DNA from: Erythrobacter sp. SDW2
GTDB taxonomy: Bacteria > Pseudomonadota > Alphaproteobacteria > Sphingomonadales > Sphingomonadaceae
NCBI RefSeq assembly: GCF_021431965.1
Contig: NZ_CP090370.1
Location: 992,001 to 1,056,000, forward strand
Length of the DNA stretch: 64,000 nt
Reading direction: 5' to 3'
This document shows, piece after piece, positions 34,502 through 42,900 of the stretch. A program made the position numbers and the translations under genes. Numbering within the stretch: the first letter of the stretch is position 1; each line of letters starts with the position of its first letter. The notes beneath the pieces are model-generated. The model did no database searches and was not told where the DNA came from. It worked only from the letters and a program-made list of their open reading frames with translations.

Positions 34502-36309
34502 CGGTGGGCGCGACCCTCCCCTTAGGCCCAGCTGGCTTCACCCAGCTAGACTTCCTCCTTTCTGCTGAGGTTACGGAGCTAATGCTTCCACCGCGAGCGG
34601 AAAACGCATTCAAGCTTTCCAATATACGATACGTCGGTCAACTAGTCCAAAGGCGACCAGCCGACTTTTTACGTATGGCTAATGTAGGAAGGACATCGCT
34701 TCGAGCTACAGAACATACCCTTTCAATCCTCGGGCTCCATTTTGGGATGGATGTTGGCTGTTGGAATGTCGAACGCGCTGCTTCTGTTCGAGCTAGTCAT
34801 ACCGAACAATGCAGGAGAGCTGTGGCAGTTGCGCTGGGTCTCTTTAAGTCAGCCTATCGGTGTATCGGGGACGAAATTGAAGCAATATTGTCTGTCGTCT
34901 TGGAGGGTCGAAATAGGGAGCTTGCTTCCAAGTATTGGGGCTTCTCTGGCGAGAAACCTCGGACTTTGGAATCGGTGGGCCAAGAATATGCCATGACCCG
35001 CGAGCGTGTAAGACAAATTGTCCAACGAGCGGAAGACCTGTTGCGACAATTGTGGTTGCCGACCGCGAATTTGCGGATGGTCCTTACACGCCTTTCAAAG
35101 AGAGCTCCGCTTCCCATTCGAGATGCGGAAGGTTTGCTAGCGGAGCGCACGGGCGGAAGCTCATTGAGCATCGAATCAATCTTGAGGGCTGCTGAGATAT
35201 TCGAGGTTTCAACCGACGTCATTTTGATCAGGGAAGGTTCTGACGTTTTTGTCGATCAAAGGGGGCGTATCCCGAGCGTCCACGAAGTTGTTATTGATTT
35301 CCGCAAGGCTACCAGCACTAGCGGCTGTATCAACGTGGACCGGATGAGCCTGCGGCTCACTGGAGGACTAGATGTCAGTCGCGCGATTCAAAGCATATTA
35401 GGTGGTCTCGAAGAAGCGATTTGGCTAGATAGCGCGCAAACCTGGGCTTGCTCTTTGCTGCCGGAACGCAGCCGTTTGGACAATATCGTAAACAAGGTTC
35501 TATCCGTCTCGGAGACAATCCATATTTCGGAGCTTCGACAAGCGATATTGAGGTATTATCGTGTCAGCTTTGTCCCGCCGCAGCCAGTCCTTGCCAGCTT
35601 TGTCGAAACCATCAGTGGCCATTGTGTAAGAGACGGAATGGTCCACCGTGGATCAAGATTCGTTCCTACAAATTTAGGTGATGTTGAAAGTGCATTTGTC
35701 GCTTGCTTCCATGAACTTGGATCTCCTCTAAGACGAGAAGTTATTGAAGATTTTTGCATAGATCGGTACTCGATCAATGCGAATACATTTTATGTCTACT
35801 TGAGTTATTCGCCGATAGTGCAGAAAATTGGAACAGGCATTTACGGTCTGGTGGGAGCGCACGTTCCGGTCGGTACGGTCGAACAGTTCGAAGCTGAAAA
35901 GAAAGCCGAGGTGAGAACTGAACACGGCTGGGACAAGGCTGGACGCTTGTGGTTCGCTACGCGCTTGAGCCGGATGAGCATACGAATGGGAATATTCTAT
36001 CTGCCATCATTTGTGCTCAATCTGACAGTTGGAGAATGGTTTGCCAAACTTTCCGACGGAACTACATCCGGGATTCTAGAAATAACTGAGAGGGGAATGA
36101 CTGGCCTCGCCCCCATCCTCACACTTGCTGGTGCAGAGTCTTCTGACGTCCTCTGCGTGAGGTTCGATTTCAATGCGAAAGTGGCGGAAATAGAAATTGG
36201 CAGCGATGAGCTATTCGATATGTCATTTGTTCCGGTTTCTGACGGTGGAAACTTTCAACTTGAAGCCGAAGAAGAGCAGATGGAGAAATCTGAAGACCGC
36301 GATTGCTGA
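34498..36309 (+). CDS. RNA polymerase alpha-CTD-like plus sigma region 4-like protein, third gene of the module
   Basis: 603 residues. Residues ~20-90 resemble the RNA polymerase alpha C-terminal domain (LPPRAENAFKLSNIRYVGQL; ADFLRMANVGRTSLRATEHT). Residues ~140-185 resemble sigma-70 region 4 (ELASKYWGFSGEKPRTLESV; GQEYAMTRERVRQIVQRAED). Several winged-helix, HARE-like units follow (ISELRQAILRYYRVSF; REVIEDFCIDRYSINANTFY), and the C-terminal region is unassigned. It should bind promoter-like DNA or RNA polymerase. GTG at 34498 overlaps the GHKL stop (GTGA). Codon use is AT-richer than the neighbours. Confidence 0.75.
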   Translation: MTVGATLPLGPAGFTQLDFLLSAEVTELMLPPRAENAFKLSNIRYVGQLVQRRPADFLRMANVGRTSLRATEHTLSILGLHFGMDVGCWNVERAASVRASHTEQCRRAVAVALGLFKSAYRCIGDEIEAILSVVLEGRNRELASKYWGFSGEKPRTLESVGQEYAMTRERVRQIVQRAEDLLRQLWLPTANLRMVLTRLSKRAPLPIRDAEGLLAERTGGSSLSIESILRAAEIFEVSTDVILIREGSDVFVDQRGRIPSVHEVVIDFRKATSTSGCINVDRMSLRLTGGLDVSRAIQSILGGLEEAIWLDSAQTWACSLLPERSRLDNIVNKVLSVSETIHISELRQAILRYYRVSFVPPQPVLASFVETISGHCVRDGMVHRGSRFVPTNLGDVESAFVACFHELGSPLRREVIEDFCIDRYSINANTFYVYLSYSPIVQKIGTGIYGLVGAHVPVGTVEQFEAEKKAEVRTEHGWDKAGRLWFATRLSRMSIRMGIFYLPSFVLNLTVGEWFAKLSDGTTSGILEITERGMTGLAPILTLAGAESSDVLCVRFDFNAKVAEIEIGSDELFDMSFVPVSDGGNFQLEAEEEQMEKSEDRDC

Positions 36310-36328
36310 GAGGGGCGATCTCCACCCC

Positions 36329-36970
36329 CTACCCCATCAACCCCCGCACAAACGGGATCAGCCCGGTCTGCCGGGTCCGCTTCATCCGCTCGGCGTGCAG
36401 GATCTCGCGCACCTTGACGAAACACGCGTCGACATCGTCGTTGATCACGACATAATCATATTCCGCCCAGTGGCTGATTTCGGCCCGGGCGCGGTCCATG
36501 CGGCGGTCGATCACGTCCTCGCTGTCGGTCCCGCGGCCTTCCAGCCGCTGGCGCAGCGCCTCCAGCGTCGGCGGCAGGATGAACACGGTGACGACGTCCT
36601 GCTCGTCCTTCTGCTTCAATTGCTGGGTGCCCTGCCAGTCGATATCGAACAGGAAGTCGCGCCCTTCCTTCAGGCCGCGGCGGATATAGCCCTTGGGCGT
36701 GCCGTAGCGGTGGCCGAAGACATGCGCCCATTCGTAGAAGTCGTCTTCCTCCACCATCGCGTCGAACTTCGCATCGCTGACGAAGTGGTAGTCGACCCCG
36801 TCGATCTCGCCGCTGCGCGCAGGGCGGGTGGTGGCCGAGACGGACAGCTCGATCGCGTCGTCGGCGCCCAGCAGCATCCGGCTGATGGTGGTCTTGCCCG
36901 CGCCACTGGGCGAGGAGAGGATGAACAGGAGGCCGCGCCGGTTGAGCGCGTCGGATTGATCGTGAGCCAT
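36329..36970 (-). CDS. gmk: Guanylate kinase
   Basis: 213 residues, the usual length. It phosphorylates GMP to GDP with ATP in the cytoplasm. P-loop LSSPSGAGKTTISR, GMP-binding SVSATTRPARSGEIDGVDYH and the GYIRRGLKEGRDFLFDIDWQ region are all intact. It ends 20 bases from the accessory module's last gene on the opposite strand, so the module was added right beside a core gene. Confidence 0.96.
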   Translation of the reverse strand: MAHDQSDALNRRGLLFILSSPSGAGKTTISRMLLGADDAIELSVSATTRPARSGEIDGVDYHFVSDAKFDAMVEEDDFYEWAHVFGHRYGTPKGYIRRGLKEGRDFLFDIDWQGTQQLKQKDEQDVVTVFILPPTLEALRQRLEGRGTDSEDVIDRRMDRARAEISHWAEYDYVVINDDVDACFVKVREILHAERMKRTRQTGLIPFVRGLMG

Positions 36971-37017
36971 GCGCGTCCTTGCACCGGCAGGGGGACGGAA
37001 ATCAAGTCGCAGGCGCG

Positions 37018-37437
37018 CTAGTCCTCGCCTTTCGCCTGCCTGGCCAGCTTGCGCTCGCCCTTCAGCCGGGCGCGGCGCTTGTTGCTGAGGTCGAGCAGCA
37101 TCTTGAGCCCGATCCCGGTGCCGACCACCGCCGCGCCGGGCACCGAGCGGGTCGCCAGCCGCGCGGCGGCGAAGGCGGCGAAGGTCTGGCCCGGCTTCCG
37201 GTTGGCGAGGATTTCCTTGGCCGTATCCTTGCCGTACCGGCCCTTGAGCAGGTTCTTCTCCACCGCACGCCGGACGATATAGCCGCCCGCGCGGATGAGG
37301 ATGTCGGCCATGACGAGATTGGTGACGGGATCCGGGCTCGGGCCGGGGACGGCCGGCTCCGCAGCAAGATCGACCTCAGGCCCTGCAGCCGGTTCGACTG
37401 TCTTGCTGCTGGCTTTGCGTGTGCGCTTTGCGGCCAT
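37018..37437 (-). CDS. Hypothetical protein conserved-looking in Sphingomonadales
   Basis: 139 residues. A low-complexity Ala/Pro/Glu N-terminus precedes a helical core (MADILIRAGGYIVRRAVEKN; GQTFAAFAAARLATRSVPGA) with one hydrophobic helix (PGAAVVGTGIGLKMLLDL) and a Lys/Arg-rich tail. No function is recognised. GGAAGGG precedes the ATG at 37437. It lies between the SspB-type gene and gmk on their strand, with short gaps, so co-transcription is likely. Confidence 0.6.
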   Translation of the reverse strand: MAAKRTRKASSKTVEPAAGPEVDLAAEPAVPGPSPDPVTNLVMADILIRAGGYIVRRAVEKNLLKGRYGKDTAKEILANRKPGQTFAAFAAARLATRSVPGAAVVGTGIGLKMLLDLSNKRRARLKGERKLARQAKGED

Positions 37438-37475
37438 GGGTCCCTTCCGTGGCGCATCTTCTGGCGGTGCGCCGG

Positions 37476-37979
37476 TTACTTCTTGCGGCCGAAATCGACC
37501 GTGACGACATTCGATCCGTCGTCCTTTTCGGTAACGGCTGGATGGGTGCCGTGTTCCGACTGGTCGTTTTCCGGATCGTCATGCGGCTCGGGCGCCATGT
37601 CGGCGACAGTGGCCTGGAACTGCAGCCCGAAATCGACCGCCGGATCGACGAAGGCGGTGATCGCGGCGAAGGGGATGTCGAGCTTGGCCGGCATCTGGTT
37701 GAAGCTGAGCCCGACGGAAAAGCCGCTGTCGCTGACCTTGAGGTCCCAGAACTTGTTCTGCAGGACGATGGTCATCTCGTCCGGGAAGCGTTCGGACAGG
37801 TGCTGGGGGATGGAGACCCCTGGCGCACCGGTCTTGAAGGTGATGTAGAAATGGTGGCTGCCCGGCAATTCGCCGCCGCCCTGCTCGATTTCCCCCAGTA
37901 CGCGGCCGACCACGGCGCGCAGCGCCTCCTGCACGATCTCGTCGTAAGGGATGAGGCTGTCGGGGGTGTCGTCGCTCAT
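37476..37979 (-). CDS. sspB: SspB-type ClpXP adaptor protein
   Basis: 167 residues with the alphaproteobacterial SspB fold: IPYDEIVQEALRAVVGRVLG, GSHHFYITFKTGAPGVSIPQ, FPDEMTIVLQNKFWDLKVSD. SspB tethers ssrA-tagged and other substrates to ClpX for degradation. The acidic disordered tail ends with NVVTVDFGRKK, matching the family's C-terminal ClpX-binding peptide. The ATG at 37979 is chosen at the family start. The divergent hisB gene begins 83 bases away. Confidence 0.85.
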   Translation of the reverse strand: MSDDTPDSLIPYDEIVQEALRAVVGRVLGEIEQGGGELPGSHHFYITFKTGAPGVSIPQHLSERFPDEMTIVLQNKFWDLKVSDSGFSVGLSFNQMPAKLDIPFAAITAFVDPAVDFGLQFQATVADMAPEPHDDPENDQSEHGTHPAVTEKDDGSNVVTVDFGRKK

Positions 37980-38061
37980 GCGCGTCACCTGACTTGTGGC
38001 GCGGCGCGGGTCAAGCGCAGATTGCTTGCCTATCCGCCACCTAAGGTTGTAGCGGGCCCGC

Positions 38062-38655
38062 ATGCGCAGCGGCAGAATCGAGCGGAACACCGCGGAAACG
38101 AAGATCCTCGTCGAGGTCGGCCTCGACGGGACCGGCAGTTATGACGTTTCGACCGGGATCGGCTTTCTCGACCATATGGTCGAACAGTTCAGCCGCCACT
38201 CGCTGATCGACGTGACCATGAAGGTCGACGGCGACCTGCATGTCGACCAGCACCACACCACCGAGGATAGCGCCATCGCGCTCGGCCAGGCGCTCAGCGC
38301 AGCGCTGGGCGACAAGGGCGGGATCGGGCGTTACGGCCAGGCCTACAGCCCGATGGACGAGACGCTGAGCCGGGTGGCGCTCGACATTTCCGGGCGGCCC
38401 TACCTCGTCTGGCGGGCGGGCTTCACCCAGGAGAAGCTGGGCGAGTGGGACACCGAGCTGATCGAGCACTGGTTCCACTCCGTCAGCCAGAGCGCCGGGA
38501 TCACGCTGCATATCGAGCTGCTGTACGGTTCGAACAACCACCACATCTGCGAGAGCATCTACAAGGGCTTCGCCCGGGCAATGCGGCAGGCGGTCGAACT
38601 CGACCCGCGCAAGGGCGGGGCGATCCCCAGTACCAAGGGGCAACTCGGTGGGTAG
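38062..38655 (+). CDS. hisB: Imidazoleglycerol-phosphate dehydratase
   Basis: 197 residues, the monofunctional bacterial enzyme without a phosphatase domain. It dehydrates imidazoleglycerol phosphate in histidine synthesis. Manganese-binding motifs are intact: [25 protein letters not shown] and [10 protein letters not shown]. It opens a his cluster hisB-hisH-hisA-hisF-hisE in this window. The gap to hisH (120 bases) holds short hairpins such as GCGATCGAAGATCGC but no gene. Confidence 0.95.
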   Translation: MRSGRIERNTAETKILVEVGLDGTGSYDVSTGIGFLDHMVEQFSRHSLIDVTMKVDGDLHVDQHHTTEDSAIALGQALSAALGDKGGIGRYGQAYSPMDETLSRVALDISGRPYLVWRAGFTQEKLGEWDTELIEHWFHSVSQSAGITLHIELLYGSNNHHICESIYKGFARAMRQAVELDPRKGGAIPSTKGQLGG

Positions 38656-38775
38656 GTTTTTTTATTTCCGCACGCCCCTCCGGGCGCGCGATTTCCTCGC
38701 TCATGCGATCGAAGATCGCGTCGCTGCGGGCGGGCGGTCGCCCTTGCGGTCGCTTCGCGCCCGAAGGCGCTAGCA

Positions 38776-39405
38776 ATGGCTGAAACCATTGCCTTGATCG
38801 ATTACGGCGCGGGCAATCTTCACTCGGTGCACAACGCGCTGAAGGCGGCGGGGGCGCATGGGGTGAAGGTGACCCACAACCCCGATCTCGTGCGCCGGGC
38901 CGACCGGGTGGTGCTGCCGGGCGTGGGCGCGTTCGGCGCCTGCGCGGCGGGGCTGCGCGGGGTCATCGGCATGGTCGATGCGCTGGAGGAGCGGGTGCTG
39001 CTCGGCGGCGTGCCATTCCTGGGCATTTGCGTGGGGATGCAACTGCTCGCGACGCGCGGCCTCGAGCATCTCGAGACCCCCGGGCTCGACTGGATCCCGG
39101 GCGAGGTGCGGCTGATCGAGCCGGCCGATGCCAGCGTCAAGGTGCCGCACATGGGCTGGAACGATGTTGCGCTGACGCCGCATGCGCGCGATCACGCGCT
39201 GGTGGCGGCGGGCGAGGCCTATTTCCTCCACTCCTACCACTTCCATGCGCGCGAGGGGCGGCATGTGCTGGCGATGACCGACCACGGCGGCGGACTGGTG
39301 GCGGCGGTCGCGCGCGACAATATCGTCGGGGTGCAGTTTCATCCCGAGAAGAGCCAGGCCTACGGGCTGGGGCTGTTGTCGCGTTTCCTGGAGTGGAAGC
39401 CTTGA
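38776..39405 (+). CDS. hisH: Imidazole glycerol phosphate synthase, glutaminase subunit
   Basis: 209 residues. Class I glutamine amidotransferase: nucleophile Cys in PFLGICVGMQLL, and catalytic His/Glu in GVQFHPEKSQ; glycine-rich GVGAFGACAAG forms the oxyanion region. It supplies ammonia to HisF. The stop overlaps the hisA TTG start (TTGA at 39402-39405), so the two are translationally coupled. Confidence 0.95.
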   Translation: MAETIALIDYGAGNLHSVHNALKAAGAHGVKVTHNPDLVRRADRVVLPGVGAFGACAAGLRGVIGMVDALEERVLLGGVPFLGICVGMQLLATRGLEHLETPGLDWIPGEVRLIEPADASVKVPHMGWNDVALTPHARDHALVAAGEAYFLHSYHFHAREGRHVLAMTDHGGGLVAAVARDNIVGVQFHPEKSQAYGLGLLSRFLEWKP

Positions 39406-40142
39406 TCATCTTTCCCGCCATCGACCTCAAGGGCGGCGACGTCGTGCGGCTCGCCGAGGGCGATATGGCCCGCGCCACCGTCTATGGCGACAACCCGGCG
39501 GCGCAGGCGCTGCTGTTTGCCGAGGCCGGGGCGCAGCATCTGCATGTGGTCGATCTCGACGGCAGCTTCGCCGGGCGCGCGGAGAACCGCGAGGCGGTCG
39601 AGGCGATCGTCGCGGCGTTCCCGGGCTACGTCCAGCTGGGCGGCGGGATCCGCACGCGCGAGGCGGTCGAGGGCTGGTTCGATCTCGGCGTGGCGCGGGT
39701 GGTGATGGGCTCTGCGGCCTTGAAAGACCCCGAATTCGTCAAGGACATGGCGCGCGAGTTTCCCGGCGGGATCGTGGTCGCGGTCGATGCCAGGGACGGC
39801 ATGGTCGCGACCGAGGGCTGGGCCGAAGTGTCCGACGTGCCGGTGGTCGAACTCGCCCGCAGGTTTGAGGATGCCGGGGTCGCCAGCCTGCTGTTCACCG
39901 ATATCGGCCGCGATGGCCTGCTCAAGGGGGTGAACATCGAGGCGACCGTGGACCTCGCCCGCCGGGTCGATATCCCGGTCATCGCCAGCGGCGGGGTCAA
40001 GGGACTGGACGACATCCACATCCTCTCACTCCACGCGCATGAGGGGATCGAGGGGGTCATCACCGGGCGCGCGCTTTACGAGGGGCGGCTGGACCTCGCT
40101 GCGGCGATTGCGATGGGCCAAAGGGCGGAGGCACGCTCGTGA
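39402..40142 (+). CDS. hisA: ProFAR isomerase
   Basis: 246 residues forming a (beta/alpha)8 barrel: [16 protein letters not shown] at the start with its catalytic Asp, LDGSFAGR, and the phosphate sites [11 protein letters not shown] and [11 protein letters not shown]. It isomerises ProFAR to PRFAR. The TTG start at 39402 overlaps the hisH stop; GGAGTGGAAG precedes it. Its stop TGA lies on the first bases of the palindromic element that separates it from hisF. Confidence 0.94.
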   Translation: MIIFPAIDLKGGDVVRLAEGDMARATVYGDNPAAQALLFAEAGAQHLHVVDLDGSFAGRAENREAVEAIVAAFPGYVQLGGGIRTREAVEGWFDLGVARVVMGSAALKDPEFVKDMAREFPGGIVVAVDARDGMVATEGWAEVSDVPVVELARRFEDAGVASLLFTDIGRDGLLKGVNIEATVDLARRVDIPVIASGGVKGLDDIHILSLHAHEGIEGVITGRALYEGRLDLAAAIAMGQRAEARS

Positions 40143-40283
40143 TCCTCCCCGGAACGGAGAGGGGGACCAGCGAAGCTGGTGGAGGGGCAGGCTCGGCTGC
40201 TCCGTTCGTCGGCGGTGCGGCTCACACCCATGTGCCCCTCCACCATCCTTCGGATGGTCCCCCTCCCCGTTCCGGGGAGGATC
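40141..40283. repeat. Large inverted-repeat element between hisA and hisF
   Basis: The left arm 40141-40189 and right arm 40233-40283 are near-perfect inverted copies about 50 bases long. Each contains its own mini-hairpin (ACCAGCGAAGCTGGT and ACCATCCTTCGGATGGT). The left arm begins inside the hisA stop codon. The right arm ends with GGGGAGGATC, which carries the hisF ribosome-binding site. No T-run follows, so it is not a standard terminator. It looks like a REP/MITE-type element. Confidence 0.9.
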
Positions 40284-40284
40284 T

Positions 40285-41046
40285 ATGACCGTCCGCATCC
40301 GCGTCATCCCCTGTCTCGACGTTGCCGATGGCCGCGTGGTCAAGGGGGTCAATTTCGTCGATCTGGTCGATGCGGGCGACCCGGTCGAGCAGGCGCGGGC
40401 CTATGATGCGGCGGGCGCGGACGAGCTGTGCTTCCTCGATATCTCCGCCAGCCACGAGGGGCGCGGGACGCTGCTCGATGTCGTGCGGCGCACGGCGGAA
40501 GTGTGCTTCATGCCGCTGACCGTCGGCGGCGGGGTGCGCTCGCCTGAGGATGCCCGCGCGCTGCTGCTGGCGGGGGCCGACAAGGTCGCGATCAACAGCG
40601 CCGCCGTCGCCCGGCCCGAACTGGTGCGCGAGATCGCGGAGAAGTTCGGCAGCCAGTGCGTGGTCGCGAGCGTGGATGCGCGGCGGGTCGGCGCGGGCAA
40701 ATGGGAAATCTTCACCCACGGTGGCCGCAAGCCGACCGGCATCGATGCGGTCGAATATGCCGGGCTGGTGGCTGACCTGGGCGCGGGCGAATTGCTGGTC
40801 ACCTCGATGGACGGCGACGGGACCAAGGTGGGCTATGACCTCACTTTGACCCGGACTATCGCCGACAGCGTTTCCGTGCCCGTGATCGCCAGCGGCGGGG
40901 TCGGCAATCTGGAGCATCTGGTCGAAGGCGTGACCGAGGGCCATGCCAGCGCCGTGCTCGCGGCCTCGATCTTCCATTTCGGCACCCACACCATTGCCGA
41001 GGCGCATGCGGCGCTGCGGGCGGCGGGGCTGCCAGCGCGCGGATAA
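40285..41046 (+). CDS. hisF: Imidazole glycerol phosphate synthase, cyclase subunit
   Basis: 253 residues, full length. Barrel motifs [18 protein letters not shown] and [14 protein letters not shown] with the catalytic Asp residues, and phosphate sites VIASGGVGN and [11 protein letters not shown]. It converts PRFAR plus ammonia to imidazole glycerol phosphate and AICAR. GGGAGG at 40275-40280 is its ribosome-binding site and lies within the right arm of the upstream inverted repeat, so its availability may depend on RNA folding. Confidence 0.95.
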   Translation: MTVRIRVIPCLDVADGRVVKGVNFVDLVDAGDPVEQARAYDAAGADELCFLDISASHEGRGTLLDVVRRTAEVCFMPLTVGGGVRSPEDARALLLAGADKVAINSAAVARPELVREIAEKFGSQCVVASVDARRVGAGKWEIFTHGGRKPTGIDAVEYAGLVADLGAGELLVTSMDGDGTKVGYDLTLTRTIADSVSVPVIASGGVGNLEHLVEGVTEGHASAVLAASIFHFGTHTIAEAHAALRAAGLPARG

Positions 41047-41156
41047 GTGTCGGGCTGGCTTACAGCCTTCACCAGCCGGCACATATGGTTAACCATCGAA
41101 TTGGCGGAGATGCGGGCCGCTGCGGATTATGGCGCGGCTCTTGCTTAACCACGGGC

Positions 41157-41330
41157 ATGGACCGCTTGATCGCCGCCGCTGCCCTGCTGCTGATCGCTTC
41201 GCCCGCTTGGGCAGAGGGCGGCACCGCGATTCCGGAACCGAGCAACTGGGCGCTGTTCGCGCTGGGCGTTGCCGGGATGCTGATCGGCCGTTTCGGGATG
41301 CGTAGCCGCAAGCGGCCCGATGACAAGTAG
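41157..41330 (+). CDS. Minimal PEP-CTERM protein
   Basis: 57 residues: a signal peptide (LIAAAALLLIASPAWAEGG), only a few residues, then a full PEP-CTERM sorting tail: IPEPSNWALFALGVAGML followed by a basic end (RSRKRPDDK). PEP-CTERM tails are cut by exosortase at the inner membrane. Almost no mature sequence would remain between the signal cleavage site and the PEP motif. The start at 41157 directly precedes the signal. It sits between hisF and hisE. Confidence 0.65.
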   Translation: MDRLIAAAALLLIASPAWAEGGTAIPEPSNWALFALGVAGMLIGRFGMRSRKRPDDK

Positions 41331-41373
41331 GCTGCCTCACTTCCCCGCTTGACGAGAGCGCCTGCGCACCCGC

Positions 41374-41715
41374 ATGGCGCAGGGCATGGATACGCTAAAG
41401 CGCCTCGAACAGACCATCGCCGCGCGCCGCTCGGCCGATCCTGACAAGAGCTATGTCGCCAGGCTTCATGCCAAGGGCTTGGGCGCAATCGCGCAGAAGC
41501 TGGGCGAGGAAGCGACCGAGACAGTCATCGCCGCGCTCTCCGGCACAGCCGAAGAGCTGACCGGCGAAGCGGCAGACCTGCTGTTCCACCTCACCGTCCT
41601 GCTCGACGCCAAGGGGGTGACGCTGGCCGAGGTGATGGCCGAACTCGACCGGCGCGAGGGCGTGTCCGGTCTCGATGAGAAAGCTTCACGGAGCGAACGG
41701 GGCCTGTCCTTGTGA
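41374..41715 (+). CDS. hisE: Phosphoribosyl-ATP pyrophosphatase
   Basis: 113 residues, all-helical MazG-like fold. It hydrolyses phosphoribosyl-ATP to phosphoribosyl-AMP, the second step of histidine synthesis. Motifs [16 protein letters not shown] and [19 protein letters not shown] carry the metal-binding Glu and Asp residues. Starts at 41374 or 41386 are possible. The last residues and stop codon (GLSL) are encoded by the left arm of a palindromic element, suggesting the element changed the original C-terminus. Confidence 0.92.
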   Translation: MAQGMDTLKRLEQTIAARRSADPDKSYVARLHAKGLGAIAQKLGEEATETVIAALSGTAEELTGEAADLLFHLTVLLDAKGVTLAEVMAELDRREGVSGLDEKASRSERGLSL

Positions 41716-41966
41716 GCTGGAAACGTTGTCATCGCGTCAGGAAGCCCGCTGGACAGGAGCGGCGTGCAGCAGGGGCTGGTTGCCCCTGCAATCGCTGCGA
41801 CGAAGCCAGCGGGCTTCCTGACGCGACCCCGCAGAGGCGGGCCGCTTTTGGCCCAGCGCCACTTCGCTCGTCGGTCACGATGCGTAGACATCGCTCCCTC
41901 CTCGCTTCTCGCGCTGGGCCAAAAGCGGCTCCGTGCCAATGCTTCCAGCTCACAAGGACAGGCCCC
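41699..41966. repeat. 268-base nested palindromic element between hisE and the HIT gene
   Basis: Perfect 24-base outer arms lie at 41699-41722 and 41943-41966. Inside are two independent perfect inverted repeats: 41733-41752 with 41806-41825 (20 bases), and 41841-41859 with 41911-41929 (19 bases). A small hairpin lies near 41769-41788. The left outer arm contains the hisE stop; the right outer arm contains AAGGA, the probable ribosome-binding site of the HIT gene. No transposase is encoded. Confidence 0.92.
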
Positions 41967-41967
41967 T

Positions 41968-42354
41968 ATGCCGATCGACGCCACTCAGCCCTATGATGAC
42001 AACAATATCTTCGCCAGGATCCTGCGCGGCGAGATCCCCTCGAACAAGGTCTATGAGGACGAATGGGCCTATGCCTTCGAGGATATCAACCCGCAGGCCG
42101 AAATCCACACGCTGGTGATCCCCAAGGGGCGCTACGTCAGCTGGGACGATTTCTCGCACCATGCGAGCGACGCGGAAATCGCCGGCTTCGTCCGCGCGGT
42201 GGGCGAAGTGGCGCGCGCGAAGGGGGTGGTCGAGCCGGGTTACCGCCTGCTCGCCAATATCGGTGGGCACGGCCACCAGGAGGTGCCGCACCTGCATGTC
42301 CATATCTTCGGCGGCCATCCGCTGGGGCCGATGCTCGCACGCCAGGCACGCTAG
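41968..42354 (+). CDS. HIT-family (HinT-like) nucleotide hydrolase
   Basis: 128 residues with a histidine triad motif VPHLHVHIFGGHPLGP and the N-terminal NNIFARILRGEIPSNKVYED typical of HinT. It hydrolyses nucleoside phosphoramidates and acyl-adenylates in the cytoplasm. The ATG at 41968 follows the right arm of the nested palindrome by one base. HIT genes often adjoin hisE in alphaproteobacteria, which supports the order seen here. Confidence 0.9.
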   Translation: MPIDATQPYDDNNIFARILRGEIPSNKVYEDEWAYAFEDINPQAEIHTLVIPKGRYVSWDDFSHHASDAEIAGFVRAVGEVARAKGVVEPGYRLLANIGGHGHQEVPHLHVHIFGGHPLGPMLARQAR

Positions 42355-42429
42355 GCCGCGCATCCCCCGACGAATAAAAATCCCATACTTGCGGTGCGAC
42401 TCGCCGCTCCGCTAAGGGCGGCGTCAAGC

Positions 42430-42900
42430 ATGGTGGCACACAATCATCCCGATCTCCCGCGGCCAGGCGGCGTCTTCGACGGCGCGGTGCATCTCTATGC
42501 CGTGCGGGTGTATTACGAGGATACCGATCTTTCGGGCATCACCTACCACGCCAACTACCTGCGCTGGTTCGAACGGGCGCGGTCGGACGTGCTGCGGATG
42601 CTGGGGATCGACCAGCGCGCTGCGATCGAGGCGGGAGAAGGTGCCTATGCCGTGGCGGACCTGTCGCTCAAATATTTCCGGCCCGCCAAGCTCGATGACG
42701 ATGTGATCATTCATACGCGGTGCAGCCAGATCAAGGCAGCCAGCGTCACCATGCACCAGCGCGCCTATCGCAATACCGAATTGCTCACCGAAGCGACTTT
42801 CCGCGTCGGCTTCGTGGCCCCCGATGGCCGCCCGCGCCGCCAGCCCGAAGCCTGGCGCACGGCCTTCCACACCGTTCTGTCCGAGGACCCTGCCGAATGA
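42430..42900 (+). CDS. ybgC: YbgC-family acyl-CoA thioesterase
   Basis: 156 residues, hotdog fold with the YbgC signature VYYEDTDLSGITYHANYLRW including the active-site Asp, then FERARSDVLRML. It hydrolyses acyl-CoA or acyl-ACP and is the usual first gene of the tol-pal operon. The ATG at 42430 follows a gap of 75 bases after the HIT gene. Its stop overlaps the tolQ start (ATGA). Confidence 0.9.
   Translation: MVAHNHPDLPRPGGVFDGAVHLYAVRVYYEDTDLSGITYHANYLRWFERARSDVLRMLGIDQRAAIEAGEGAYAVADLSLKYFRPAKLDDDVIIHTRCSQIKAASVTMHQRAYRNTELLTEATFRVGFVAPDGRPRRQPEAWRTAFHTVLSEDPAE

Noticed and set aside
41699-41966. Possible bidirectional terminator between hisE and the HIT gene
   Set aside because: The stems are very strong but no T-run follows any of them, and nested outer and inner arms are typical of mobile palindromic elements.
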